Shown here one piece after another: positions 1-8,507 of a stretch of DNA of 64,000 nucleotides (positions within the stretch are counted from its first letter, which is position 1; every line of letters begins with the position of its first letter). Both the position numbers and the translations under genes were made by a program. Source of the stretch: Clostridia bacterium (GTDB lineage Bacteria > Bacillota > Clostridia > Oscillospirales > Acutalibacteraceae); the NCBI GenBank assembly GCA_017407645.1, contig JAFQWE010000023.1:1-64000 (forward strand). The letters are read 5' to 3'. The notes under the pieces are model-generated. The model made no database searches, had not been told where the DNA came from, and saw only the letters and a list, made by a program, of their open reading frames with translations.

Positions 1-777
1 AGTGATGATGCGGCCGCCTGCTGCGGTAACAACATAGTTAGCGTCCCAACCAACGTAGCCGTAAATATCGGTTGCGTCGTCACCGTCAATGTCACGGGTG
101 AGCTCGCTTGCAGCCTTTTCGAAGTTTGTCCAGTTCCAAGTACCCTCTGCATAATATTCAGAAGGAGACTTAACTGAATACTGCTTGAACAAGTCTTCGT
201 TAACGAAGATCATTGCAGGCTCTGCCATATTCTTAGCAAAGGTGTAAAGTTCACCCTTGTAAGTGTAGGTGGGAGCTACCTCGTCAAGACCTTCAACAAG
301 GTAAGGATGGTCAAAACCAACAACGCCTGCATCCTTCATCTCGCTGATAGAGTAAATCATACCTCTGTTTGCGAGCTTGGGCCAGTTTTTCTCGAATGCA
401 TAGATAAGGTCGGGAGCATCTTCTGCTGCGAAGTCAGTGATGAACTTCTTTTCCCAGTTTTCCCACTCAATGTTGGGGATGATTTCGGCAGTGCCGTTGT
501 AAACCTCACCATAGTACTTGTGGAATTCCTTCCACCACTTACCTGATTCGGTCTCGTCGTTGCCGGCAGAAGCGTGACAGCTGTAGATAACGATGTTACC
601 TGATTCTTGAAGCGCTGCAAGCACCTCTTCACTTACATCGCCAACGCCGCCGGGGATTTTGTCAGAGTACTTGCCGCCTTCATCGTCGTTGCCGCCTGAA
701 CTCTTACAACCTGCGGCTGTAAGGCCCAAAGCACAAACAAGAAGAAGCACAAGCACAAGACTAAATACTCTTTTCAT
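1..777 (-). CDS. ABC sugar solute-binding lipoprotein, partial (3' end off the left edge)
   Basis: An open frame of 259 codons runs from ATG at 777 to the window edge. The start has a strong ribosome site (CAGGAGG, 8 nt upstream). The N-terminus is a lipoprotein signal ending in TAAGC with Cys24, followed by a Ser/Gly/Asp-rich linker and then the PGGVGDVSEEVLAAL segment shared with the other binding proteins in this window. The visible part matches the N-lobe of family 1-type extracellular solute-binding proteins, including the Asp-rich loop DIDGDDATDIYGY, which resembles an EF-hand-like turn. It should bind a sugar or oligosaccharide outside the membrane and deliver it to an ABC permease. 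It lies 53 bp downstream of another binding-protein gene and is probably co-transcribed with it. The ligand is unknown and the C-lobe is not visible. Confidence 0.9.
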   Translation of the reverse strand, partial: MKRVFSLVLVLLLVCALGLTAAGCKSSGGNDDEGGKYSDKIPGGVGDVSEEVLAALQESGNIVIYSCHASAGNDETESGKWWKEFHKYYGEVYNGTAEIIPNIEWENWEKKFITDFAAEDAPDLIYAFEKNWPKLANRGMIYSISEMKDAGVVGFDHPYLVEGLDEVAPTYTYKGELYTFAKNMAEPAMIFVNEDLFKQYSVKSPSEYYAEGTWNWTNFEKAASELTRDIDGDDATDIYGYVGWDANYVVTAAGGRIIT

Positions 778-830
778 ACTAAAAACCTCCTGTTGTTTTG
801 TATATAAACGTTTTCACGTAAATACCATTG

Positions 831-2126
831 CTATTTTTTTGTTTGACGGTCAATCTCGGTCTTGGTTAGATTTATCGCCTTTTGTTCTGAGATTTTGCCG
901 TCTGACAAGGCACCCCAAAAATCCCACTGAGTTGTGCCCAATTCACCGACTCCGTTATAAAGAGGAAGCTGAATGTTGTCGGTGCAATCAGAAAACATCT
1001 CAAGTTGTTCGGTTGTGAACACCTTATCATAATCACGGCTTGTAAAGTCGGGGTTTATAACGCTGTATTTGTTAAGCGCCACGACGTAGTTTACACAGCC
1101 TTGCCAGTTAATGCTTGATGCAGATACCGCCCAGCCGTAACACCTTCCTGAGCGAACGCCCGTTTGGTTGCAGTTATCAAGAGGAAAGGGCACAACCGAC
1201 CAATTAAAATCAAGCCGATTGTTGACCAGATTACCGTACTCACCTTGAGGAGTCCACCCCATCATTGCCGTTTTGCCTGCCATCCACTTTGAATAATATT
1301 CAGTGGCGTAACCGTTTGCATAGGTGCTGCGGTAGTTAGCCAAGCCTTGTAATGTTTGCGGATTTTCTATGTAAGAACAGAATTTGCCATTCTCATCAAG
1401 CTTTACCAGTTCACCGCCTGTCGATGCCACAAAGGCATAGGGGGTGTAACCGTAGTAACCGTAAAGGTCGTTTTTGCCATCTTCATTAGTATCACGGGTA
1501 ATAAGCTTTGCACAGCTTTTGAAGGCCGCCATATCCCATCTGCCCGCCAGATAATATTCATAAGGAGACGTTACGCCGTATTGACTAAACAAATCCTCAT
1601 TAACAAAAATCATATCTGCCTCTGCATAAGCACAGGCGAAGGAGTAAGTTTTGCCGTTTGCGGAATAGAGGTCGCTTGCCAGCTTTTGTTTTATAAAAAG
1701 TGACGGATGATTGGTGCCCTCTACACCCTTTTCATCCATTTCTTCAACCGAAACAATCAATTCCCGATTGAGAAGCGGATAAAAGTTATTTTCAAAAAGA
1801 TATATCAGGTCGGGGGCAACACCCGAAGCCAAATCCTTGTTAAATCGAGCTTCCCAACCTTGCCATTCAACTGCCACAGAGCTTACTGTACCGCCATACT
1901 CCTTTTGGTAGTAATCTAAAAATTTGTTATACCAATCTTGGTCGTAGGCAGTTGCGCCGACAGTGCCGCCGTCAAATTGATAAACTGTAATATTTCCCGA
2001 ATCGAACAATTGCGTATCCTGTTCTGAATCGGCTTTCTTTACAGTACCGATGCAACCGCTTGACACTGCCATAACGCTGCAAAAAAGCACACAACAAAAA
2101 GCTTTTATAAGGCGAGCTGACGTCAT
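831..2126 (-). CDS. ABC sugar solute-binding lipoprotein
   Basis: 431 residues. The signal peptide ends in VSSGC (Cys25), so this is a membrane-anchored lipoprotein. The fold is that of an extracellular solute-binding protein, with the aromatic-rich motif VEWQGWEARF and the loop DTNEDGKNDLYGYYGY, both shared with the neighbouring paralogues. Its ATG follows the stop codon of the upstream paralogue directly (TAA then ATG), and only a weak GGAC precedes it, so translation is probably coupled. The DVSAEVLEAL segment seen in the other paralogues is shortened to a short LFDSGNITVY stretch, so this copy is the most diverged of the four. The substrate cannot be assigned. The absence of permease genes nearby means its transporter partner lies elsewhere or beyond the left edge. 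Confidence 0.9.
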   Translation of the reverse strand: MTSARLIKAFCCVLFCSVMAVSSGCIGTVKKADSEQDTQLFDSGNITVYQFDGGTVGATAYDQDWYNKFLDYYQKEYGGTVSSVAVEWQGWEARFNKDLASGVAPDLIYLFENNFYPLLNRELIVSVEEMDEKGVEGTNHPSLFIKQKLASDLYSANGKTYSFACAYAEADMIFVNEDLFSQYGVTSPYEYYLAGRWDMAAFKSCAKLITRDTNEDGKNDLYGYYGYTPYAFVASTGGELVKLDENGKFCSYIENPQTLQGLANYRSTYANGYATEYYSKWMAGKTAMMGWTPQGEYGNLVNNRLDFNWSVVPFPLDNCNQTGVRSGRCYGWAVSASSINWQGCVNYVVALNKYSVINPDFTSRDYDKVFTTEQLEMFSDCTDNIQLPLYNGVGELGTTQWDFWGALSDGKISEQKAINLTKTEIDRQTKK

Positions 2127-3473
2127 TTAGTTTGCACTGTCCATTTCAAGCTCGCACTGTTGTTCAAACATAGGCTTGAAGGATGTAAGCACTTCAGAAA
2201 CGTTTCCTTTGCTTCTTTCAAGGGCATACCAGAAATCCCACTGTGCATGCCACAATGAGCCAACGCCCATAAAGAATGCATTTGAAGTCTGATTGTCGTA
2301 ATCACCCATCAACTGAAGCTGCTGCTCGTTGAAAACGTCCATATGCTCGTCGTCTTCATACATGCCCTTAGTCATTTCACTGAAAACGCGAGAGGCAATT
2401 ACGTAGTTAAGTGCGCCCTGTGGGTTTTTGGTAGAGGTGACTATGCCAATGCCGTTGATATCGCCGGGCATTACGCCGCCTGCACTGTTGTCAGGGCCGT
2501 ATGGGAAAGGCACGATATCCCAATTGAATGTGATTTCGTCTCTGCCTATAGGCTTGGACAGATTGGTCTTAAGTGCACCGTGCATACCAACCTTGCCGCC
2601 TGCAAAGTCGCCCTCACGGGTGATGCACTTATCAATGCTCAACTGATTTACGTTTTTAAGGGCGTTGTTAACGTTCAAGGTGTCAAGGCAATCGTAAATG
2701 TTGCCTTTGTCATCCATTCTGATAAGCTGACCGCCGTTTGCAACAACAAACCAGCTTAAATCCCAACCGGTGTAACCGAAAACGTCAATAACGTCGTCTA
2801 AATCACTGTCACGACTGAGTTCTTTACAGCACTTTACGAAGTTTTCGTAATTCCAAGTACCCTCGTTATAATACTCAACAGGTGACTTGACAGAGTACTG
2901 CTTAAACAGGTCGGTGTTTACGCAACAGTAAACTGCACTTTTGAAGCCAAGAGCCAATGAGTAGTTCTGCTTTTTGTAAGAATAGTTCTTTTCGCAAAGC
3001 TCAACGTCCTCTTCAAAGGTGGGATGGTCGATTCCAACTACGCCAAGCTCTTTAAGCTCGTCAATCGAATAAACCATTCCGCGATTGGCAACCTTTGGCC
3101 ACAATTTATAGAACAAGGTGATTACGTCGGGAGCTTCTTCTGCTGCAAAATCGGTAACAAAAACCTTTTCCCAGCCTTCCCACTCAACATACTTGCGGGT
3201 AAGATTACCGCCGTATACCTGAGAGAAGTATTCGGAAAAATCTTTGGCGTAGTCAGTCTCACTATCTGAATTCGTGTAGACGGTTACGTCACCTGAGCTG
3301 GACAGCGCCTCCAAAACCTCGGCACTTACGTTGGCAACACCGCCGGGAACAAGATCGCCCATATTCTTGTCGTCGTCAGTATTGACATCGGCTGTTTTAC
3401 AACCGGTTGCAGTAATTGCCAAAGCACAGATAAGAACAAGCACAAGGATTAAAGAAAAAGCTCTTTTTATCAT
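2127..3473 (-). CDS. ABC sugar solute-binding lipoprotein
   Basis: 448 residues from ATG 3473. I chose this start, not a longer in-frame one, because it has the ribosome site GAGGTG 8 nt upstream and gives a clean lipoprotein signal ending in TATGC (Cys25). The mature protein begins with an Asp-rich linker and the conserved VPGGVANVSAEVLEAL block, then a type-1 solute-binding fold with VEWEGWEKVF and DSDLDDVIDVFGY. It is the first gene of a three-gene run of paralogous binding proteins. It is preceded by a roughly 390-bp intergenic region with palindromes that could be operators. It is expected to capture sugars or oligosaccharides for an ABC importer. The ligand is not inferable. Confidence 0.9.
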   Translation of the reverse strand: MIKRAFSLILVLVLICALAITATGCKTADVNTDDDKNMGDLVPGGVANVSAEVLEALSSSGDVTVYTNSDSETDYAKDFSEYFSQVYGGNLTRKYVEWEGWEKVFVTDFAAEEAPDVITLFYKLWPKVANRGMVYSIDELKELGVVGIDHPTFEEDVELCEKNYSYKKQNYSLALGFKSAVYCCVNTDLFKQYSVKSPVEYYNEGTWNYENFVKCCKELSRDSDLDDVIDVFGYTGWDLSWFVVANGGQLIRMDDKGNIYDCLDTLNVNNALKNVNQLSIDKCITREGDFAGGKVGMHGALKTNLSKPIGRDEITFNWDIVPFPYGPDNSAGGVMPGDINGIGIVTSTKNPQGALNYVIASRVFSEMTKGMYEDDEHMDVFNEQQLQLMGDYDNQTSNAFFMGVGSLWHAQWDFWYALERSKGNVSEVLTSFKPMFEQQCELEMDSAN

Positions 3474-3745
3474 AGATAAACACCTCGATTTTTTCGTATT
3501 TTTCAATCGGGAAAATGCGGCTTTTTTGCCAAAAGAGTGCATTAGACCACAATTAACCAATCCTATTTTACCACACTTTTTAAAAATGGGAACAGGGTTA
3601 ACAAACATTTCATATTTTTCGTCACTTTGCATATTTTTTCGCCTTTTTATTTGTTTAAAAAACACAATAAAAAAGGGCTTTTTTGTGTTAATTTTTTTAT
3701 GTATACCTGTAAAGAAGTAATTTCGGGGCATTTTAACCATATTTT

Positions 3746-3780
3746 TTGGTAGAATTTACCAATTCATATAAAATTATATG
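3746..3780. promoter_or_regulatory. Two adjacent palindromes in the 390-bp gap upstream of the binding-protein genes
   Basis: TTGGTA-GAATT-TACCAA (3746-3762) is a perfect 6-bp-arm palindrome, and CATATAA-AA-TTATATG (3765-3780) is a perfect 7-bp-arm palindrome directly after it. They lie between the solute-binding protein start (3473) and the terminator of the propeller gene. The layout resembles operator sites of dimeric regulators such as the LacI family, but no regulator is encoded nearby. I found no confident -35/-10 pair in the rest of the gap (3474-3820), which is AT-rich and otherwise featureless. Confidence 0.35.
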
Positions 3781-3813
3781 GCCGAACATTAAAAAACTTG
3801 TCCCGAAAATAAA

Positions 3814-3855
3814 AAAATAAAATCTCTTGGATTGAAAAAATCCAAGAGATTTTTA
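3814..3855 (-). terminator. Rho-independent terminator of the 818-residue propeller gene
   Basis: Perfect stem AATCTCTTGGATT / AATCCAAGAGATT. On the minus strand it is followed by a T-rich run (ATTTTTTTATTTT). It starts about 10 bp after the stop codon at 3864. Confidence 0.85.
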
Positions 3856-3863
3856 GTTAATGG

Positions 3864-6320
3864 TTATTTCTTAGGCAATGCCATCTTGTAAATACCGCGG
3901 CAAGCACCTGATGCAAACAACTCTCTGGTAAGAGGATTGATGTCCAAGTGGCTGATATCTCTGGCTGCCTGTGGACCTTGGCTTCCGTCGCCCTTATTAC
4001 GTGCGCAGTTAAGCCAAGTCTTGCCGCCGTCAGTGGTACGAAGCACACCTGTTGCGCTTGCATATACACCGCGACCGTTACATACGAAGATGCAGTTGGT
4101 GTTTTCGGGGTCAACGGCAATATCACGGATATCCATAGTATCCCCTGTCAAATCTCTTGATTCGGCAAATGAATAGATAAGTGTGTTTGCGCCGGTCTTT
4201 TCGTCAACAGCGTAAACAACGTTTTTGTTGGCAAGAACAAGCAAGCGCTTGCCGTCAAAGTCGTATTTCATTTGTCTTACACCGTTGGGAACGGAGCCAA
4301 CCTCTTTCCAGGTGATGCCGTAGTCGTCGGTACGAACAATCTTACCGTCGCCGTTTACACCAAAAAGCGCGCCGTCGGCATTATGGCAATATACACCGTT
4401 GCAGCCTTCCATCTCGGTCCAATTAACGCCCTTATCGGTAGAGCGGTACTGACCTGCAAATACTATATCGTTTTTGCCGTATGCACCGTAAATGTTAGGA
4501 ATTTTAACAACAAGATCGGTAATCTTGATAGTTTTACCGCCGTCGGTTGTGTGGGCGATGATTCTGTCACCGTGCCAGCTGCTTGTTTTAAGAGCGATGA
4601 TATGGTTTTCATCCACTACGTAGCCGCCGTATGAATAGCCGCCCCATGGATTGCCTGACCAGTTAACGTAGATCCAGGTTTTGCCTGCGTCAAGTGAATA
4701 GCCGCCGTTATAGTCCTGATTGCCAACAGCCATAAAGTTGGGATTGTTAACGTTGTGGCTGATTGAAGTGGTGCAAGAGCCGTTGTAGCCGTTGCCGCCC
4801 CATTCAAAGTTTTTTGCGCCGTCTTCAGAGCGCATAATCATATCGCCGCCTGTAGAAATGCACAGATTTTCATCCTTGCAGTTCCAGGCAAATACGGTTT
4901 GACGAACGTTATAAGGAATAAAGGAGTTGGTAGTATCAAGCTTGGTTTCTTTCCAAGTTTTTCCGCCGTCGTGTGAGTAGTAGATTTTGCTGGTATAACC
5001 AAGACCTGCGCTAAGATGGTCGTCCTGAACTACCATCTTGTCGGGATTAACGGGGCTGACTCTTACTCTTGCGGGATATGTGGTGGGGAAGCCTGCTGTG
5101 TTAACCTTTTTAAAGTTATCACCGTTATCCTCTGAAATATACATTCCTTCTACTGCACTTACGTAAACGTTGTTTTTGCGGGTAGTGAGAACGTCCATAC
5201 CGTGTGCAGTTGCATCAAGAATCTTTTCAAAGGTTTTGCCACCGTCTTTTGAACGGAAAACACCAAGCTTATGGGCAATATATACCCAGCCCTTTGCAGG
5301 ACTTACGTAAATCTCGCCACCGCCTGAATATTCTTCGGTATTAACAACAGTCCAGGTTTCGCCGCCGTCGGTAGACTTAAGCAATGCGGGTTCGCTGTTT
5401 TCACCGCGGTCATACTTTCTTGTATCACGTGACCAGTAAACAGTTTTGCAATAGCCCAACTTTTCGTCAAAGCTGGTTTCATCAAAAGCAATCTGATGAC
5501 GGGTATCGCGGTAAGCGCAAAGCTTAGCATAATCGCTTTTGGTTTTGTTATAGGTAAACACACCCTCCCAGGTTTCGCCCATATCGGTTGAAAGATAGAT
5601 GCCGTTTACTCCGTAATGAATTGAGTTTGCACCGATAAGCAAAACACGGTTAGCGTTTTTGGGATCGATAGACATACCGCAACCGCCTGATGAATAAAGG
5701 CCAATTGTAGTAAGCGCCCAATTTTTGCCGCCGTCGGTTGTGCGGTATACGCCGCCAACGTCGGTACCCATAAAGGCAAGATTGGGGTCGGTTGCAGAGG
5801 TGGTGATGTAAATAGGCCACTGACAGCCCTCACCGCCTGTATATCCCTTTGCCAATATTTCTGCAGTTACCAGTGGCACTGCCTGCCATGGTGTGTCAAC
5901 CGTTGGGTGCTTTTCATTTGACTTGAATGCTCCCTCAAAATTAAATCCGTACATTTTTGCCCACTCCTTGTAAGTTGTTGAAGCGCCGTTGAAAAGTGAT
6001 GAAACATAAGACTCTGTAATTAAATATTTGTATTTGTCTTGCCACTCTTCATAGGTCATATTGCTGCGTTTTAGCATAGCCTTAAGGTTATCACTATCCA
6101 TTATAAGCTTATATGCTTGCGCCAGTTTATCAGGACTTTCGTTTGCCAATCTTGGCAACACTTCCAGATAGGTGCCTATCCATTTACCCCAAGTCATTCC
6201 TTGGTCAACCTTGGAAGACGTGCCGTCAGCCTTTTTACCTGAACAACCGGTCAAAAGCAGAACTGCACACAGTACAACCGAAACCAGTCGCATTACAAAT
6301 ACTACCCGCCTTATTTTCAT
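3864..6320 (-). CDS. BNR/Asp-box beta-propeller lipoprotein with extra N-terminal helical domain (GH74-like)
   Basis: 818 residues, the longest of eight paralogues. The lipoprotein signal ends in LLTGC (Cys26). A roughly 110-residue, Trp/Tyr-rich, probably helical segment (about residues 40-150) precedes the propeller part and is absent from the other copies. Twelve Asp-box motifs follow, from TTDGGKNW to the last TTDGGKTW, consistent with two fused propellers. Two Asp motifs are conserved in all paralogues: MGTDVGG (Asp187) and NQDYNGGY (about residue 536). They occupy places analogous to the two catalytic Asp residues of GH74, one in each propeller. An enzyme acting on glycans at the cell surface is my inference; a carbohydrate-binding role is possible. 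The start is uncertain: AGGAGGGG lies only 2 nt before this ATG, and Met10 would also give a valid signal peptide. Confidence 0.85.
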   Translation of the reverse strand: MKIRRVVFVMRLVSVVLCAVLLLTGCSGKKADGTSSKVDQGMTWGKWIGTYLEVLPRLANESPDKLAQAYKLIMDSDNLKAMLKRSNMTYEEWQDKYKYLITESYVSSLFNGASTTYKEWAKMYGFNFEGAFKSNEKHPTVDTPWQAVPLVTAEILAKGYTGGEGCQWPIYITTSATDPNLAFMGTDVGGVYRTTDGGKNWALTTIGLYSSGGCGMSIDPKNANRVLLIGANSIHYGVNGIYLSTDMGETWEGVFTYNKTKSDYAKLCAYRDTRHQIAFDETSFDEKLGYCKTVYWSRDTRKYDRGENSEPALLKSTDGGETWTVVNTEEYSGGGEIYVSPAKGWVYIAHKLGVFRSKDGGKTFEKILDATAHGMDVLTTRKNNVYVSAVEGMYISEDNGDNFKKVNTAGFPTTYPARVRVSPVNPDKMVVQDDHLSAGLGYTSKIYYSHDGGKTWKETKLDTTNSFIPYNVRQTVFAWNCKDENLCISTGGDMIMRSEDGAKNFEWGGNGYNGSCTTSISHNVNNPNFMAVGNQDYNGGYSLDAGKTWIYVNWSGNPWGGYSYGGYVVDENHIIALKTSSWHGDRIIAHTTDGGKTIKITDLVVKIPNIYGAYGKNDIVFAGQYRSTDKGVNWTEMEGCNGVYCHNADGALFGVNGDGKIVRTDDYGITWKEVGSVPNGVRQMKYDFDGKRLLVLANKNVVYAVDEKTGANTLIYSFAESRDLTGDTMDIRDIAVDPENTNCIFVCNGRGVYASATGVLRTTDGGKTWLNCARNKGDGSQGPQAARDISHLDINPLTRELFASGACRGIYKMALPKK

Positions 6321-6356
6321 CCCCTCCTTTTTTGCTATTCATATGAATGATAAACT

Positions 6357-6396
6357 AATACCGCCCTTTTGTCAACAACAAAAGAGGCGGTATTTT
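6357..6396. other. Imperfect hairpin between two propeller genes
   Basis: AATACCGCC followed by CTTTTGT, a 5-nt loop, ACAAAAG, one unpaired A and GGCGGTATT. This is a long stem just downstream of the stop at 6405. It lacks a clear T-run on the minus strand, so it may act as an mRNA-stabilising or weak terminator element. Confidence 0.5.
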
Positions 6397-6404
6397 GCAC
6401 AAAT

Positions 6405-8486
6405 TTACAGATCTTTTTTTGGCACAGGCGGAGCAGGTATTTTCCACACTCCTCTGCACCCACCCGACGTAAAGAGTTCTCTTGTGTTAGGGTTAACTCT
6501 GGCGGCGCTTGTCATCACTCCGCCGTTAAGCCCCTTTCTGCCGTCCCCTACCCGTCGGTTAAGGCAGGTAAAGGTATCGCCGTCATCGAGAGAGCGCATT
6601 ACACTGTCGATGGTATACTCGTGGCAAGAACAGGTCACGTAGACAATTTGGGGACATTTAGGGTCAACGCACACCGCCCTTGCTTCTACCGAGCCGTATT
6701 CACTTCGTTTAAAGGACGGATAATCTATATTCTTGCCGCGGTAGTAGTGTCCGTTTGCCAATACCACGTGAATGGTTTTATCCTCAAAGTTATAGGCAAT
6801 ATCCCAAATTTTATGGGTGAAGGCGTAGACAGTGCGCCAAGTTATACCCTTATCGTCAGAGATAACAAGATTTTGACCGTTGGCGCCGAAAAGCTGGGCG
6901 GTGTTGGGGTCAAAGGTGTATACCCCCATACAGTTTTCCATCTGAGTGAAGGTGTAGCCTTTGTCATTGGTACGAAGTCCGCCTAAAAAGGCAACGTTGG
7001 GGTCACCCGGTACGCCGCAAGCCACCTGATTGCCCACAACCTCGTAGTCTGTGTCAACAACCGTCTTTCCGCCGTCGTGGGTAGCACGGATTACTCCGCC
7101 TCCTGCCCAACTTTGAGCAACCCCTGCAGCGCCGTTATTTTCATCAAACATATAGGAGCAATAGGTGTGTCCTCCCCAACTGTGACCCGACCAATTAACA
7201 TAGGTCCAGGTTCTGCCGTTATCAAGGGTATAGCCGCCGTTAAAGTCCTGACTTGACAGTGCCATTATGTTTGGATAGTTGGCATTCCAATTATACTTGC
7301 CGCCAACACATATTCCGTTAAAGCCCGTCAGTGAATAAACAAAATTTTCACCACCGTCAACCGACCGCCAAGAGCTTGCGCCAAACACTTCGCCTTTTTT
7401 GTGGGTAAACCAGAAAAGTGCGCCGTCCCAACTGTTTGCAGGCACCCAAAGTCCCGTTGCGTCACGCTTGCCTACTCCCCAACTTTTGCCACCGTCGCGG
7501 GTAAAATACACCCTATGAGCCCAACAGTGCTCGGGGTCGGCAGAGTGGTTGTCAAGAAGAATCATATTGTCGGTATCTACAGGACTTACACGCAGCCGTT
7601 CAGGGCAAAAGGTAGGGAAATTCTCACCCTTAACACAGTGCCAACTGTCACCTGCATCCTCTGATATATAAATGCCGTCACGGGTGGATACATAAATATT
7701 ATCGGGCTTTGTGGGGATTAAATCCATTGAAAGAGGCTCAACGTCAAGCACCTTTTCGAAGTGCTCGCCTCTATCCTTTGAACGATAAACGCCCGGCTCC
7801 TTCATATCGTGATTGATAGAAACGTACACCCAGCCGTTTTTGGCATTGACACCAAGGTCGCCGCCCCCAAATCCCAAAGTGTCGGGAATTTCGTGCCAAT
7901 GCTCGCCACCGTCATCGGAGCGGTATATGGCGGGATAACTGGTTTCCACGTTGCCTCTGCGAGTTTTTCCTGCATATGAGTGCTGATAAGAATATTCGCG
8001 AGACCAATAAGCAACCGCACTGCCGCCGATTTTTTCGTCATAGGTGGTAGTATCAAAGGCGGTTTGATAACGGCGGTCATTATGTATGCCTACCTGACCG
8101 TGACCCATATCCTCAACGGTATAAACGTAGCGCCAAGTGTCGCCTTTATCGGTTGAAAGATGGATGCCGTTGCCGTAGTGACGCCAAGTGTTTGCGCCCA
8201 CAAAAATTACACGGTTAATATTATTGGCATCAATAGCAAAGCCAACTGCACCGCAGGACACCATACCCAAGGTGCACATATGCCAATGCTTGCCGCCGTC
8301 AAGAGTGCGGTAAAGACCTGCACAGTCGGTGCCGAAAAATCCCAGCTGACTGTCAATGGGGTCAAAAATCAGATAGGGTGTTGCCTGACAGCTTTCGCCA
8401 CCCTCATAACCCATATCCAGAATTTCTTGACTTACCATCGGCACGTGTTGCCAAACATCCGTTTCAAAAAGCAACTTTTCACTCAT
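6405..8486 (-). CDS. BNR/Asp-box beta-propeller protein without signal peptide (GH74-like)
   Basis: 693 residues from ATG 8486. The upstream in-frame ATG at 8495 touches the ribosome site GAGG directly, so the second ATG, with about 9 nt spacing, is the better start. No signal peptide or lipobox is present. The protein opens with LFETDVWQHVPM, the exact point where the propeller begins in the secreted paralogues, so it is predicted to be cytoplasmic. It has twelve Asp-boxes (TLDGGKHW to SLDDGDTF), the conserved FGTDCAG (Asp54) and SQDFNGGY (about residue 413), and a C-terminal CRGVWK motif. It starts 21 bp after the stop of the lipoprotein paralogue at 8508, so the two are co-transcribed. A role in cleaving or sensing an imported glycan is inference. 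Confidence 0.87.
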   Translation of the reverse strand: MSEKLLFETDVWQHVPMVSQEILDMGYEGGESCQATPYLIFDPIDSQLGFFGTDCAGLYRTLDGGKHWHMCTLGMVSCGAVGFAIDANNINRVIFVGANTWRHYGNGIHLSTDKGDTWRYVYTVEDMGHGQVGIHNDRRYQTAFDTTTYDEKIGGSAVAYWSREYSYQHSYAGKTRRGNVETSYPAIYRSDDGGEHWHEIPDTLGFGGGDLGVNAKNGWVYVSINHDMKEPGVYRSKDRGEHFEKVLDVEPLSMDLIPTKPDNIYVSTRDGIYISEDAGDSWHCVKGENFPTFCPERLRVSPVDTDNMILLDNHSADPEHCWAHRVYFTRDGGKSWGVGKRDATGLWVPANSWDGALFWFTHKKGEVFGASSWRSVDGGENFVYSLTGFNGICVGGKYNWNANYPNIMALSSQDFNGGYTLDNGRTWTYVNWSGHSWGGHTYCSYMFDENNGAAGVAQSWAGGGVIRATHDGGKTVVDTDYEVVGNQVACGVPGDPNVAFLGGLRTNDKGYTFTQMENCMGVYTFDPNTAQLFGANGQNLVISDDKGITWRTVYAFTHKIWDIAYNFEDKTIHVVLANGHYYRGKNIDYPSFKRSEYGSVEARAVCVDPKCPQIVYVTCSCHEYTIDSVMRSLDDGDTFTCLNRRVGDGRKGLNGGVMTSAARVNPNTRELFTSGGCRGVWKIPAPPVPKKDL

Positions 8487-8507
8487 TGCTATCATCCTCG
8501 CTTACGG

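Noticed and set aside
6369..6986. Plus-strand open frame of 205 codons at the end of a propeller gene
   Set aside because: Antisense to conserved propeller coding sequence, with no ribosome site or recognisable domain; one of many such shadows in the propeller run.
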